DNA of 12,865 bases from Buttiauxella sp035271705 (GCF_035271705.1 NZ_DATERI010000192.1:1-12865); one strand, 5' to 3'; positions 1-6,959 are shown, numbered from the stretch's first letter. A program made the numbers and translations. Notes: generated by a model not told the origin, from the letters alone.

Positions 1-952
1 CGTTCAGTTCACCGCGCTTTACCTGGCTGCGCGTGGCGCCAAACAGCGCTTTGCACAGCTCTGTTTTACCGGCACCAGCAAGGCCTGCAATGCCGAGGAT
101 TTCGCCTTTGCGCAACCGCAGCGAGATGTCGCGCAGCAGCAAATCGTCGTGTAGCCCTTCGATATGCAGCAGCGTTTCGTCGGCCACGCTGGGGCGTTTA
201 GGTGGATAGATATCGTCTAACTGATGGCCCAACATCTTCTCAACAATTTCTTCACCGCTCAGGGTGTTCATCGGCGCGCTTTCGATAAGTCGCCCGTCGC
301 GCAATACCGTCATGCGGTCACATATCGCTTTCAGCTCGTGAATGCGATGCGAGATGAATACCACGGCGATGCCGTTACGCTGCAGACGCCTGACCACGTT
401 GAATAAATGCTCGCTTTCATGCTGGTCAAGTGGGGCAGTCGGTTCATCGAGAATCAAAAAGCGGCAATGATGAGAAAGGGCGCGCGCCAGCAGGATTTGC
501 TGCTTTTCAGCAAGTGAACATTGTTCGATGCGTTTGCGAATATCGATATTGACTTCCAGTAGCGCGAGCGCTTCCTGAGCCTGTTTGCGTATTTGTGGCC
601 AGTGGTAGAAGTGGCCCACTTCCGAGAGCCTATCGAGCATGATGTTTTCTGCCACGCTAAGGCCCGGGATCAGCGCCACGTCTACTTCCTGCTGGACGAT
701 ATGAATGCCGAGCTGTTTAGCATCACGTGGGGTGCGAATATCAACCTGCTCACCGTTAATCAGGATTTGCCCCTGATAATGGTCATGGGCGCCCGATAAC
801 ACCGCCATTAGCGTAGATTTTCCGGCCCCGTTTGCGCCGGTCAACGCATGAATCGAGCCACCATCCAGGGTGAAATCCACCCGGTTAAGCGCATTGAAGC
901 CAGCAAATGCGATGGAAATGTCTCGCATTTCAAGACGGTGATGTGTGGTCAT
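1..952 (-). CDS. CUT2 (ribose-type) sugar ABC transporter ATP-binding protein, partial
   Basis: I translated this from the reverse strand: an open frame of 317 codons runs off the left edge. The first ATG is at 952, with an in-frame stop just upstream at 958-956. The first nucleotide-binding domain has Walker A GANGAGKST (residues 39-47), Q-loop Gln88, a degenerate signature around CSLAEKQQ (145-152), Walker B FLILDEP (165-171) and switch His202. A second domain begins near residue 260, with a Walker A-like GLAGAGKT at 290-297. Two fused ABC domains, the first canonical and the second with a GxxGAGKT/R loop, are typical of RbsA/XylG-type ATPases of about 500 residues, so roughly 60% is present. 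The family powers uptake of pentoses or related sugars with a permease and a periplasmic binding protein, presumably encoded beyond the left edge. The substrate cannot be read from this subunit. It is the first gene of its operon, divergent from hcxA. The Shine-Dalgarno is weak. Confidence 0.93.
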   Translation of the reverse strand, partial: MTTHHRLEMRDISIAFAGFNALNRVDFTLDGGSIHALTGANGAGKSTLMAVLSGAHDHYQGQILINGEQVDIRTPRDAKQLGIHIVQQEVDVALIPGLSVAENIMLDRLSEVGHFYHWPQIRKQAQEALALLEVNIDIRKRIEQCSLAEKQQILLARALSHHCRFLILDEPTAPLDQHESEHLFNVVRRLQRNGIAVVFISHRIHELKAICDRMTVLRDGRLIESAPMNTLSGEEIVEKMLGHQLDDIYPPKRPSVADETLLHIEGLHDDLLLRDISLRLRKGEILGIAGLAGAGKTELCKALFGATRSQVKRGELN

Positions 953-1140
953 CGTTTAGCCAGCCTTAGGGATTAATAAATTGATTTATCAACTTTTTAG
1001 CGGGCAAAGGGGCTGTGAGCAACTAACCAAAATGCATAAGATAAAGCAAAATAGTATTAGCCGTCCGGATGTCCAGACATATCATCGTACTAACAGCATC
1101 CCGCGCGCAATAAATGAGAAGAGTAAAAAGGAACATTATT
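953..1140. promoter_or_regulatory. Divergent control region between the ABC transporter operon and hcxA
   Basis: This 188-base AT-rich gap separates two genes that start away from each other, so it must hold both promoters. The hcxA Shine-Dalgarno is the AAGGA just before 1141. It contains a MetJ-like triple box (1059-1082) and nested inverted repeats near 976-992: ATAAAT/ATTTAT at 976-989 and TTGAT/ATCAA at 981-992. I could not choose a confident -35/-10 pair for either direction. Confidence 0.6.
1059..1082. promoter_or_regulatory. Candidate MetJ operator: three tandem met-box-like octamers
   Basis: Three contiguous octamers, AGCCGTCC, GGATGTCC and AGACATAT, match the met-box consensus AGACGTCT at 6, 5 and 6 of 8 positions, all in the same 8-base register (17 of 24). 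MetJ with S-adenosylmethionine binds arrays of two or more adjacent boxes cooperatively, so the exact 8-base phasing counts in favour. From memory, E. coli ybdH (hcxA) has been proposed as a member of the MetJ regulon, which fits the site lying about 60 bases upstream of hcxA here. Operator function is inferred. Confidence 0.5.
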
Positions 1141-2220
1141 ATGACCACTACCGCGATCCGCGTTGTCACCGGCCCGGCAAACTACTACTCCCATCCAGGG
1201 GCCCTTGCCAGGCTGAACGAATTTTATACCGATGAGCAGTTGCAAAACGCAGTGTGGATCTACGGCGAGCGCGCGATAGCGGCGGCGCGTCCTTTCCTGC
1301 CTGCTGCCTTTAACGCGCCGGGTGCTAAGCACATCTCTTTTGGTGGCTACTGTCGCGAAAGCGATGTGCAAAAGCTGGTGGCTGAGGCGGGTAATCGCCA
1401 GGTGGTGATTGGTGTTGGCGGGGGGGCGCTGCTGGATACCGTGAAAGTGGTGGCGCGTCGTTTGAATGCGCCCGTGGTCACGATACCGACTATTGCCGCA
1501 ACGTGTGCTGCCTGGACGCCGCTTTCGGTCTGGTACAACGATGCCGGACAGGCGCGGCACTTTGAGATTTTCAATGACGCTAACCATCTGGTACTGGTTG
1601 AGCCGGAAATTATCTTACGTGCACCGCAGGAGTATCTGCTGGCAGGCATCGGCGATACGCTGGCGAAATGGTATGAAGCGGTGGTGCTAAGCCCGCAACC
1701 AGAAAGCTTGCCGTTGACGGTGCGCCTTGGGATTAACGCCGCACTGACCCTCCGTGATGTGCTGCTGGAGAGCAGTGAAACAGCGCTTGCGGACCAAAAA
1801 CGGAGTCAACTGACGCAGGCTTTCCTCGATGTGGTTGACGCCATTATTGCCGGCGGCGGTATGGTCGGTGGGCTTGGCGAACGCTATACCCGGGTTGCGG
1901 CAGCGCATGCGGTACACAATGGTTTAACCACATTACCGCAGACTGATCGTTTCCTGCACGGCACAAAAGTGGCCTACGGAATTCTGGTGCAAAGCGCATT
2001 GCTGGGGCAGGAGGATGTTTTGGTCGGATTGGCTCAGGCTTTCAAGCGATTCAATCTCCCCACCAGGCTGGCGCAGCTTGACGTGGATATCCATAACCGC
2101 GAACAGTTGGATAAGGTGATTACCCGTACCCTCGAAGCAGGGGAGTCCATTCATGCGCTGGCGGTGAAATTAAGCCCGGAAGTGTTACTGGCAGCGTTTG
2201 AGCGAGTAGAAAAACTCTAG
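1141..2220 (+). CDS. hcxA: Hydroxycarboxylate dehydrogenase A (YbdH), iron-alcohol-dehydrogenase/GldA superfamily
   Basis: The 359-residue protein closely follows E. coli YbdH/HcxA along its length. Examples are GVGGGALLDT (91-100), the stretch TIAATCAAWTPLSVWYNDAGQA and the segment after AGIGDTLAKW. HcxA reduces 2-oxo acids such as 2-oxobutyrate and 2-oxoglutarate with NAD(P)H in the cytoplasm. The fold is a Rossmann-like N-terminal half with the glycine-rich loop at 91-96 and a helical C-terminal half. Likely metal ligands by GldA analogy are Asp172, His256 (or His259) and His273. I start at ATG 1141, because AAGGA lies at proper spacing and the product then aligns with the family N-terminus. 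An in-frame ATG at 1114 would add nine residues without family support. It is divergent from the sugar ABC operon and shares the MetJ-like control region, which suggests a link to 2-oxo acids of methionine metabolism. Function is assigned by family, not by its immediate pathway. Confidence 0.93.
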   Translation: MTTTAIRVVTGPANYYSHPGALARLNEFYTDEQLQNAVWIYGERAIAAARPFLPAAFNAPGAKHISFGGYCRESDVQKLVAEAGNRQVVIGVGGGALLDTVKVVARRLNAPVVTIPTIAATCAAWTPLSVWYNDAGQARHFEIFNDANHLVLVEPEIILRAPQEYLLAGIGDTLAKWYEAVVLSPQPESLPLTVRLGINAALTLRDVLLESSETALADQKRSQLTQAFLDVVDAIIAGGGMVGGLGERYTRVAAAHAVHNGLTTLPQTDRFLHGTKVAYGILVQSALLGQEDVLVGLAQAFKRFNLPTRLAQLDVDIHNREQLDKVITRTLEAGESIHALAVKLSPEVLLAAFERVEKL

Positions 2221-2263
2221 CTTTTAGGGCGTTGTTTTAGGGCGTAGTCGTACCAGATAAAAA

Positions 2264-2290
2264 TAGAGGGCCAATGGAATTGGCCCTCTA
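2264..2290 (-). terminator. Rho-independent terminator of gdhA (possibly bidirectional)
   Basis: A perfect 12-base-pair stem TAGAGGGCCAAT/ATTGGCCCTCTA closes on a GGA loop (2276-2278). On minus it is followed by TTTTTATCT (from 2263 downward), so it terminates gdhA, whose stop is at 2314. On plus the downstream run is poor in T, so termination of the converging hcxA is less certain. Confidence 0.88.
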
Positions 2291-2313
2291 TAAACATTCT
2301 CAGGGATAAAACC

Positions 2314-3657
2314 TTACAGCACGCCTTGTCCCAACATGGCATCGGCAACTTTTACGAAGCCTGCAATATTTGCCCCGCGGACGTAATGCGTTTGCTTAGC
2401 TTCACCGCCGTAATTCACACAGGCTTCGTGAATATCGAGCATGATGTGGTGCAGACGGATATCCACTTTCTCAGACTTCCAGCTCAGGCGAGCTGCGTTC
2501 TGCGCCATTTCCAGACCTGATGTTGCCACGCCGCCCGCGTTTGCTGCTTTACCTGGTGCGAACAACACGCCTGCATCAAGGAACAGATTGGTGGCTTCAA
2601 TGGTGGTCGGCATATTTGCGCCTTCGGCTACTGCTTTCACGCCATTGGCGATAAGCGTGCGTGCGGCTTCGGTATCCAGCTCATTTTGTGTGGCGCACGG
2701 TAGCGCGATATCCACCGGTACGCTCCACGGTTGCTTGCCTTCGAGGTATTGCAAGCCAAACTCTTTAGCATAATCGGCAACACGTCCGTCGCCGCTGGCT
2801 TTGATTTGAGTCAAACGTGCCAGCTTCTCGGTGGTGAAACCGGCTTCATCAACGACGGTGCCATTGGAGTCCGACGCAGTCACCACGCGAGCACCCAGCG
2901 CCAGGGCTTTTTCGATAGCATATTGCGCCACGTTACCGGAACCAGAAACCGATACGCGCATCCCTTCAAAGCCCAGACCATGACGTTGAAGCATGGCATC
3001 GGTGAAGTAGATCAGACCGTAACCGGTGGCTTCCGGACGAATCAGACTACCGCCGAATGACAACCCTTTACCCGTGAAGACGCAAGCGGTGTTGTTGGAG
3101 AGTTTTTTCATCATCCCCGCCATATAGCCTACTTCACGCCCGCCAACACCAATATCACCTGCTGGAACGTCAGTATCAGGTCCTAAATGGCGATACAACT
3201 CCATCATCAGCGCCTGGCAAAAACGCATGATTTCGCCTTCGCTTTTGCCTTTCGGGTTAAAGTCGCTGCCGCCTTTACCCCCGCCCATCGGCAAGGTTGT
3301 CAGCGCATTTTTGAAGGTTTGCTCAAAGCCTAAGAATTTCAGAATCGACAAATTCACCGATGGGTGGAAACGCATCCCACCTTTGTATGGCCCAATTGCC
3401 GAGCTAAATTGCACCCGCCAGGCGCGGTTAACCTGCACCTGATTTTTGTCATCAACCCAAGTGACGCGGAACTGAATCACACGCTCGGGCTCCACCAGGC
3501 GTTCCAGCAGAGCGGAACGGCGGTATTGCGGATTTTGTTCGAGGAATGGCCACAGCGTGGTCATGACTTCACGTACGGCCTGAGCAAATTCAGCTTGGTG
3601 TGGATCGCGTTGTTGTACGGACGAGAGGAATGATTCCAGAGAAAGCGAATTTTCCAT
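2314..3657 (-). CDS. gdhA: NADP-specific glutamate dehydrogenase
   Basis: The 447 residues match E. coli GdhA in length and almost throughout in sequence. The enzyme makes glutamate from 2-oxoglutarate, ammonium and NADPH in the cytoplasm as a hexamer. Visible signatures are the substrate-binding KGGMRF (Lys92), the active-site loop PMGGGKGG with catalytic Lys128, Asp168 in PAGDIGVGGREVG, and the Rossmann motif SGSGNVA (238-244). The C-terminal part carries the conserved GANMPTTIEAT and APGKAANAGGVATSG. The start gives an N-terminus (MENSLSLESF) equivalent to the E. coli one, with AAGGA about 11 bases upstream. The gene lies 93 bases downstream of entD on the same strand with no clear terminator between, yet it has its own AT-rich upstream region with a Nac-like site. 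Its place next to entD differs from E. coli. No damage or key-residue loss is seen. Confidence 0.98.
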   Translation of the reverse strand: MENSLSLESFLSSVQQRDPHQAEFAQAVREVMTTLWPFLEQNPQYRRSALLERLVEPERVIQFRVTWVDDKNQVQVNRAWRVQFSSAIGPYKGGMRFHPSVNLSILKFLGFEQTFKNALTTLPMGGGKGGSDFNPKGKSEGEIMRFCQALMMELYRHLGPDTDVPAGDIGVGGREVGYMAGMMKKLSNNTACVFTGKGLSFGGSLIRPEATGYGLIYFTDAMLQRHGLGFEGMRVSVSGSGNVAQYAIEKALALGARVVTASDSNGTVVDEAGFTTEKLARLTQIKASGDGRVADYAKEFGLQYLEGKQPWSVPVDIALPCATQNELDTEAARTLIANGVKAVAEGANMPTTIEATNLFLDAGVLFAPGKAANAGGVATSGLEMAQNAARLSWKSEKVDIRLHHIMLDIHEACVNYGGEAKQTHYVRGANIAGFVKVADAMLGQGVL

Positions 3658-3750
3658 AGATTTATGAATCCTTGTTATAAGTTATATATGTTGTGTCTTT
3701 TGAATATAACATTCACTTATTACCCAACCGCAAGCAATTTCTCTTTATTA
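3658..3750 (-). promoter_or_regulatory. gdhA upstream region (entD-gdhA gap)
   Basis: This very AT-rich gap lies between the entD stop and the gdhA start. A possible minus-strand -10 is TATAAC within CATATATAACTT, with a weak -35 TTATAT 17 bases upstream; I rate this pairing low. No stem followed by a T run is visible, so no intrinsic terminator for entD is apparent. Confidence 0.5.
3706..3720. promoter_or_regulatory. Candidate Nac-binding site (ATA-N9-TAT) upstream of gdhA
   Basis: The 15 bases ATAACATTCACTTAT fit ATA-N9-TAT exactly, the recognition pattern of the LysR-type nitrogen regulator Nac, which represses gdhA in Klebsiella. The site starts about 49 bases upstream of the gdhA ATG. 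The region is AT-rich and the pattern fixes only six positions, so a chance match is possible; the support comes from the target gene. Confidence 0.4.
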
Positions 3751-4425
3751 TCATCCAAGCCGTATTAAAGTTATTAATTGCGCTGCGTTACTTCTCCATA
3801 TTACTTTGAATTTATTGTCTTTTCTGTAAGGCCCAAGCGCGTGATTGAGCGTCAGAGTCAATTGCTCGTCATCAATTTTACTTATGGCAACGGCTGAAAA
3901 ATCAAAATAGCGCCCGACGTGGCGAAACAACGCTTTGAATAAGCTCTCTTTAGCCGAAAACGCCAGGGTTAATGCGTAATGAAAAGGGAAGGGGGAAGCG
4001 GTGAGTCGTTCTCTCTCCGCGCTATCAATAATGCCGCCATAAATATTTTGCGCCACGGCTGGCGTGATTATTTCTTCATAATCGATTCCAATGCCCACCG
4101 GCATGAGTGGGGAGTCAACCATCACCGTTGCCAGCGCGATATTGCCGCTGTGCGTGATGCTGCCGGTAAATCCAGGCGGCCAGCAAGGTTCGCGGTGCAA
4201 ACCGATGCCTGGGACATAATCCGTTATTCCATGAAAACGCAGTGCTTCTCGGGCGGCGATTCTGCCTGCCAGATGTTCGGCTTTGCGCTTAGTGACGGCA
4301 TTGGACAGCTTGTCGTGATGGGGCAGCCAAAGCAGGTCGTCACTGCAGAAGGTAGAGGGGTCAAAATCTACACGGAATATGCGCTGCTGCGGGAGGAAGT
4401 CGAATTGAGAGAGGTGGGTTTTCAT
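3751..4425 (-). CDS. entD: Enterobactin synthase component D, 4'-phosphopantetheinyl transferase
   Basis: EntD transfers phosphopantetheine from coenzyme A to the carrier-domain serines of EntF and EntB, converting apo to holo enzymes. From ATG 4425 it is 224 residues, somewhat longer than E. coli EntD (about 206-209). Diagnostic motifs are KRKAEHLAGRIAA (46-58), GSITHSGNIALA (88-99), GIGIDYEE (111-118) with Mg-binding Asp115 and Glu117, and LAFSAKESLFK (154-164) with Glu160. The C-terminal third diverges most from E. coli. The start is uncertain. ATG 4425 matches the family N-terminus MKT but has no Shine-Dalgarno; a TTG at 4446 (adding MPPPLKC) has a strong AGGAGG four bases upstream. Both fall in or next to the hairpin at 4435-4456. 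It lies downstream of fepA on the same strand, a 39-base gap from the fepA stop, so cotranscription with fepA is expected. Confidence 0.93.
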   Translation of the reverse strand: MKTHLSQFDFLPQQRIFRVDFDPSTFCSDDLLWLPHHDKLSNAVTKRKAEHLAGRIAAREALRFHGITDYVPGIGLHREPCWPPGFTGSITHSGNIALATVMVDSPLMPVGIGIDYEEIITPAVAQNIYGGIIDSAERERLTASPFPFHYALTLAFSAKESLFKALFRHVGRYFDFSAVAISKIDDEQLTLTLNHALGPYRKDNKFKVIWRSNAAQLITLIRLG

Positions 4426-4434
4426 GCATTTTAA

Positions 4435-4456
4435 AGGAGGAGGCAAGCCTCCTCCT
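4435..4456 (-). terminator. GC-rich hairpin between fepA and entD (weak terminator or attenuator)
   Basis: A perfect 10-base inverted repeat AGGAGGAGGC/GCCTCCTCCT encloses two bases (a four-base loop is more realistic). On minus it lies just after the fepA stop (4465) and is followed only by TTTAAAA, a short T run, so termination would be partial. The 5' arm holds the only Shine-Dalgarno-like sequence near entD, paired with a CCTCCTCC arm. Confidence 0.6.
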
Positions 4457-4464
4457 CTCCATAC

Positions 4465-6747
4465 TTAGAAGTGCGTATTCAGACTGACATAGTAAGTCCG
4501 ACCGGACTCGTTATAAGTTTCGGCACCTGCACCGTACATATAACCGCTGTTCCCACCTGTCGTCTGGGCATTACCCGCACGCCAGTGACGTTCATCGAAG
4601 ATGTTATCGATACCCGCCGTCAGGCTCACGTTTTTGGTCGTATCCCAGGTCCCGCTCAGGCCAACAATGCTATAAGGGCTAACTTCGTTGGTTTCTGTCC
4701 CAGTGGCGGGCTGACCTTTGTAGTTGTACTTCTTAGGCTCTTGTTTGCCGTACCAGGTCAAGGTCGATTGCACCGATATGTCCTGGCGAACCTGCCAGCT
4801 CAGCGTGGAGTTCAACGTATATTCTGGAATAACAGACAGACGCTCGCCGGTCTCCTTATTCTTACTTTCCAGCATATAAGTGATGTTATTCGTCCAGTTC
4901 ACCGTATCGGAAACCGGCACGTTTAACGCACCTTCCAGCCCTTCTACCAGTGCCTCAGGAATATTTTCCCACTGATAAATATCAGTTTTTGTGCTGCCTT
5001 TTGAAGTCTGGCCGATAGGGGCATAACCCGCTTCAATCTTATTACGGTAGTCGTTACGGAACCAGGTCACACCTGCAAGCCAGCCGTCACGTTTGAACTC
5101 AAGACCGATCTCTTTGTTGATGCTAGTTTCAGCTTCAAGAGAGTCATTACCCATCATGTAACAGCCAGTGCCCGTACTACTTGCATAACACCCCTGACCC
5201 TTACTGTAGAGAATATAGTTCGGGTTGGTCTGATACAGGTTTGGTGCTTTATAAGCGCTGGCGATCCCCATTTTCAGCGTGAAGTCATCGCCTAAACCTT
5301 GTGATAGGTTCAGTGACGGGCTCCAGTTGTTGCCAACGATACTGTGGTGATCAAAACGCAGGCCCGGCGTCAGCATGGTGCTGTCGGTCACTTCCATGTT
5401 GTCTTCAGCAAACAACGAGAAGATCTCTGCCTGGGAGTAAGGGCTTCGGCCTGTGCTGGTTGACCCAGGAATATTTCCGCCCATAAAGGCCTGATTATTC
5501 GAGCTTAAATCTTTCATCTTCTGCTGGTTCCATTCGGTACCCAACGTCAGGTTCTGATTCACAACGAAATCAATCGGGATATTCACTTCGCTGTGCAGTA
5601 GCACGTCGCTCAGGTCGATATCACTGAATTTATCGCTGGAGAAAATCCCTTCGGTGCCACCGGCCAGGCCTTCCTGCATGCGCGAGTTGCGGGTGTGCTC
5701 ATACTGCACCCAGTTACTGGTCGTCAGGCCGCTATCCCAACCGCCGTTCCAGGTCAGCGAGTAACTCTGGCGATAAAGACGGTTAGTCTCGTTGCCATAG
5801 TTATCTTTAACGATTTGGTTGGTATTGGTGTTCTGCGTATCGCCGGAATACAGGTTGCCCTGGCGGCTGTAGCCCGCTTCCAGTTCCAGTGATTGCATAG
5901 GCGCAAAGTCCCAACGCACCACACCGTTCACGTCTTTGTTGGTCACACCTTCACGCCCTGCTGGCAACGTATCAGCGTAAATCCCGGTACGTTCAGATTG
6001 GTGACCCTGGTTAATGTCCCAGGCATCAGCCTGAGTTTTATCCAGGTTGCCGTACAGACGGAAGCTGAAATCCCCGCCCAGCGGGCCGCTCAGGCTAAAG
6101 TTGGTACGTTTGGTCGAGCCTTCATCATTGTGCTCAGGGGCGTTGAGATAGGTGTTCCAGGAGCCGTGCCATTCACCGCTTCCTTTTTTGGTGATGATAT
6201 TCACCACACCACCTGCCGCACCGTTACCGTAACGCGCGGCGGCAGGGCCACGGATGACTTCAATGCGTTCAATCATTTCCGGTGGTACCCAGCTTGAGTC
6301 GCCACGGGTATCACGCTCACCACGCCAGCCCAGACGCACCGAGTTACGGCTGGTGACAGGTTTGCCATCGATAAGAATCAGAGTGTTTTCCGGGCCCATG
6401 CCGCGAATATCAATCTGGCGACCGTTACCACGCTGGCCGCTGGTGGAGTTACCGGTGAGGTTCACACCCGGCATGGTACGGACGATTTCGGAAATATCAC
6501 GCGCTGGTGGGCGCTTCTTCAGTTCTTCAGCGGTAATAGTCGACACACCCGGAGCCTGCAAATTTTGCTCGGCAGCGGTAACAACCATGGTGTCTTCGTG
6601 AGTCGGATTCTGCGTGTCGTCGTTATCGGAGGCAGCGGTCTGAGCCGTTGCGGTTGCCGTCTGTTCTGCCGCAAAGGCAGGAGCAGCGACTCCGTATATC
6701 CCCAAATTAATTAACATAGCGAGGGAATAGTTAATTTTTTTATTCAT
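4465..6747 (-). CDS. fepA: Ferric enterobactin outer-membrane receptor, TonB-dependent
   Basis: This 760-residue TonB-dependent receptor is a close match to E. coli FepA (746 as precursor). It binds ferric enterobactin at the cell surface and imports it through a 22-strand barrel using TonB energy. A signal peptide (1-26, ending AFA before Ala27) is followed by an Ala/Thr- and Asp-rich linker longer than in E. coli. Next come the TonB box DTMVVTA (52-58), the plug domain with RGMGPENTLILIDGKPV and RGPAAARYGNGAAGGVVNIITKK, and the barrel. The protein ends in the outer-membrane C-terminal signature YYVSLNTHF with terminal Phe. Ligand-loop segments such as PNYILYSKGQGCY are kept. The ATG at 6747 gives the conserved MNKKI start, with only a weak AGG eight bases upstream. 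It is divergent from fes, with Fur-type boxes between them, and is followed by entD. It looks intact. Confidence 0.98.
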   Translation of the reverse strand: MNKKINYSLAMLINLGIYGVAAPAFAAEQTATATAQTAASDNDDTQNPTHEDTMVVTAAEQNLQAPGVSTITAEELKKRPPARDISEIVRTMPGVNLTGNSTSGQRGNGRQIDIRGMGPENTLILIDGKPVTSRNSVRLGWRGERDTRGDSSWVPPEMIERIEVIRGPAAARYGNGAAGGVVNIITKKGSGEWHGSWNTYLNAPEHNDEGSTKRTNFSLSGPLGGDFSFRLYGNLDKTQADAWDINQGHQSERTGIYADTLPAGREGVTNKDVNGVVRWDFAPMQSLELEAGYSRQGNLYSGDTQNTNTNQIVKDNYGNETNRLYRQSYSLTWNGGWDSGLTTSNWVQYEHTRNSRMQEGLAGGTEGIFSSDKFSDIDLSDVLLHSEVNIPIDFVVNQNLTLGTEWNQQKMKDLSSNNQAFMGGNIPGSTSTGRSPYSQAEIFSLFAEDNMEVTDSTMLTPGLRFDHHSIVGNNWSPSLNLSQGLGDDFTLKMGIASAYKAPNLYQTNPNYILYSKGQGCYASSTGTGCYMMGNDSLEAETSINKEIGLEFKRDGWLAGVTWFRNDYRNKIEAGYAPIGQTSKGSTKTDIYQWENIPEALVEGLEGALNVPVSDTVNWTNNITYMLESKNKETGERLSVIPEYTLNSTLSWQVRQDISVQSTLTWYGKQEPKKYNYKGQPATGTETNEVSPYSIVGLSGTWDTTKNVSLTAGIDNIFDERHWRAGNAQTTGGNSGYMYGAGAETYNESGRTYYVSLNTHF

Positions 6748-6940
6748 TATGGCGGCCTGCTTTTCCGCTCAACCCGAAGTCACTCCTTCCCAGAGGATCG
6801 GGTAAAGCATGGATTTCACATAGTGATACCGAGATCTCCTCGCCAATCGCCCTGAAATGAGGAAATTGTGCGGTCAAATTCGGCAATTTATTGTTTTTGC
6901 ACCAGTAAGCGGGTAGCTCCAGGCGCGGAAATACGCTATT

Positions 6941-6959
6941 GCAAATGCAAATAATTATC
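6941..6959. promoter_or_regulatory. Fur box, primary
   Basis: GCAAATGCAAATAATTATC matches the 19-base Fur consensus GATAATGATAATCATTATC at 14 positions. It covers the fepA -10 and the fes promoter spacer. Fur with Fe(II) would repress both operons. Confidence 0.8.

Noticed and set aside
1..952. Frameshift or pseudogene in the ABC ATPase
   Set aside because: The frame is continuous for 317 codons with all first-domain motifs; it is cut only by the window edge.
1114..1140. Upstream ATG as start of hcxA
   Set aside because: The AAGGA ribosome site falls inside that extension and the nine extra residues have no family match; ATG 1141 fits both.
1090..1649. Long minus-strand frames opposite hcxA (1090-1587 and 1347-1649)
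   Set aside because: They overlap a well-conserved gene and lack start signals or recognisable motifs; they are shadows of a GC-rich coding frame.
5893..6297. Plus-strand frame of 134 codons opposite fepA
   Set aside because: It is antisense to the strongly conserved FepA plug and barrel region; no independent support.
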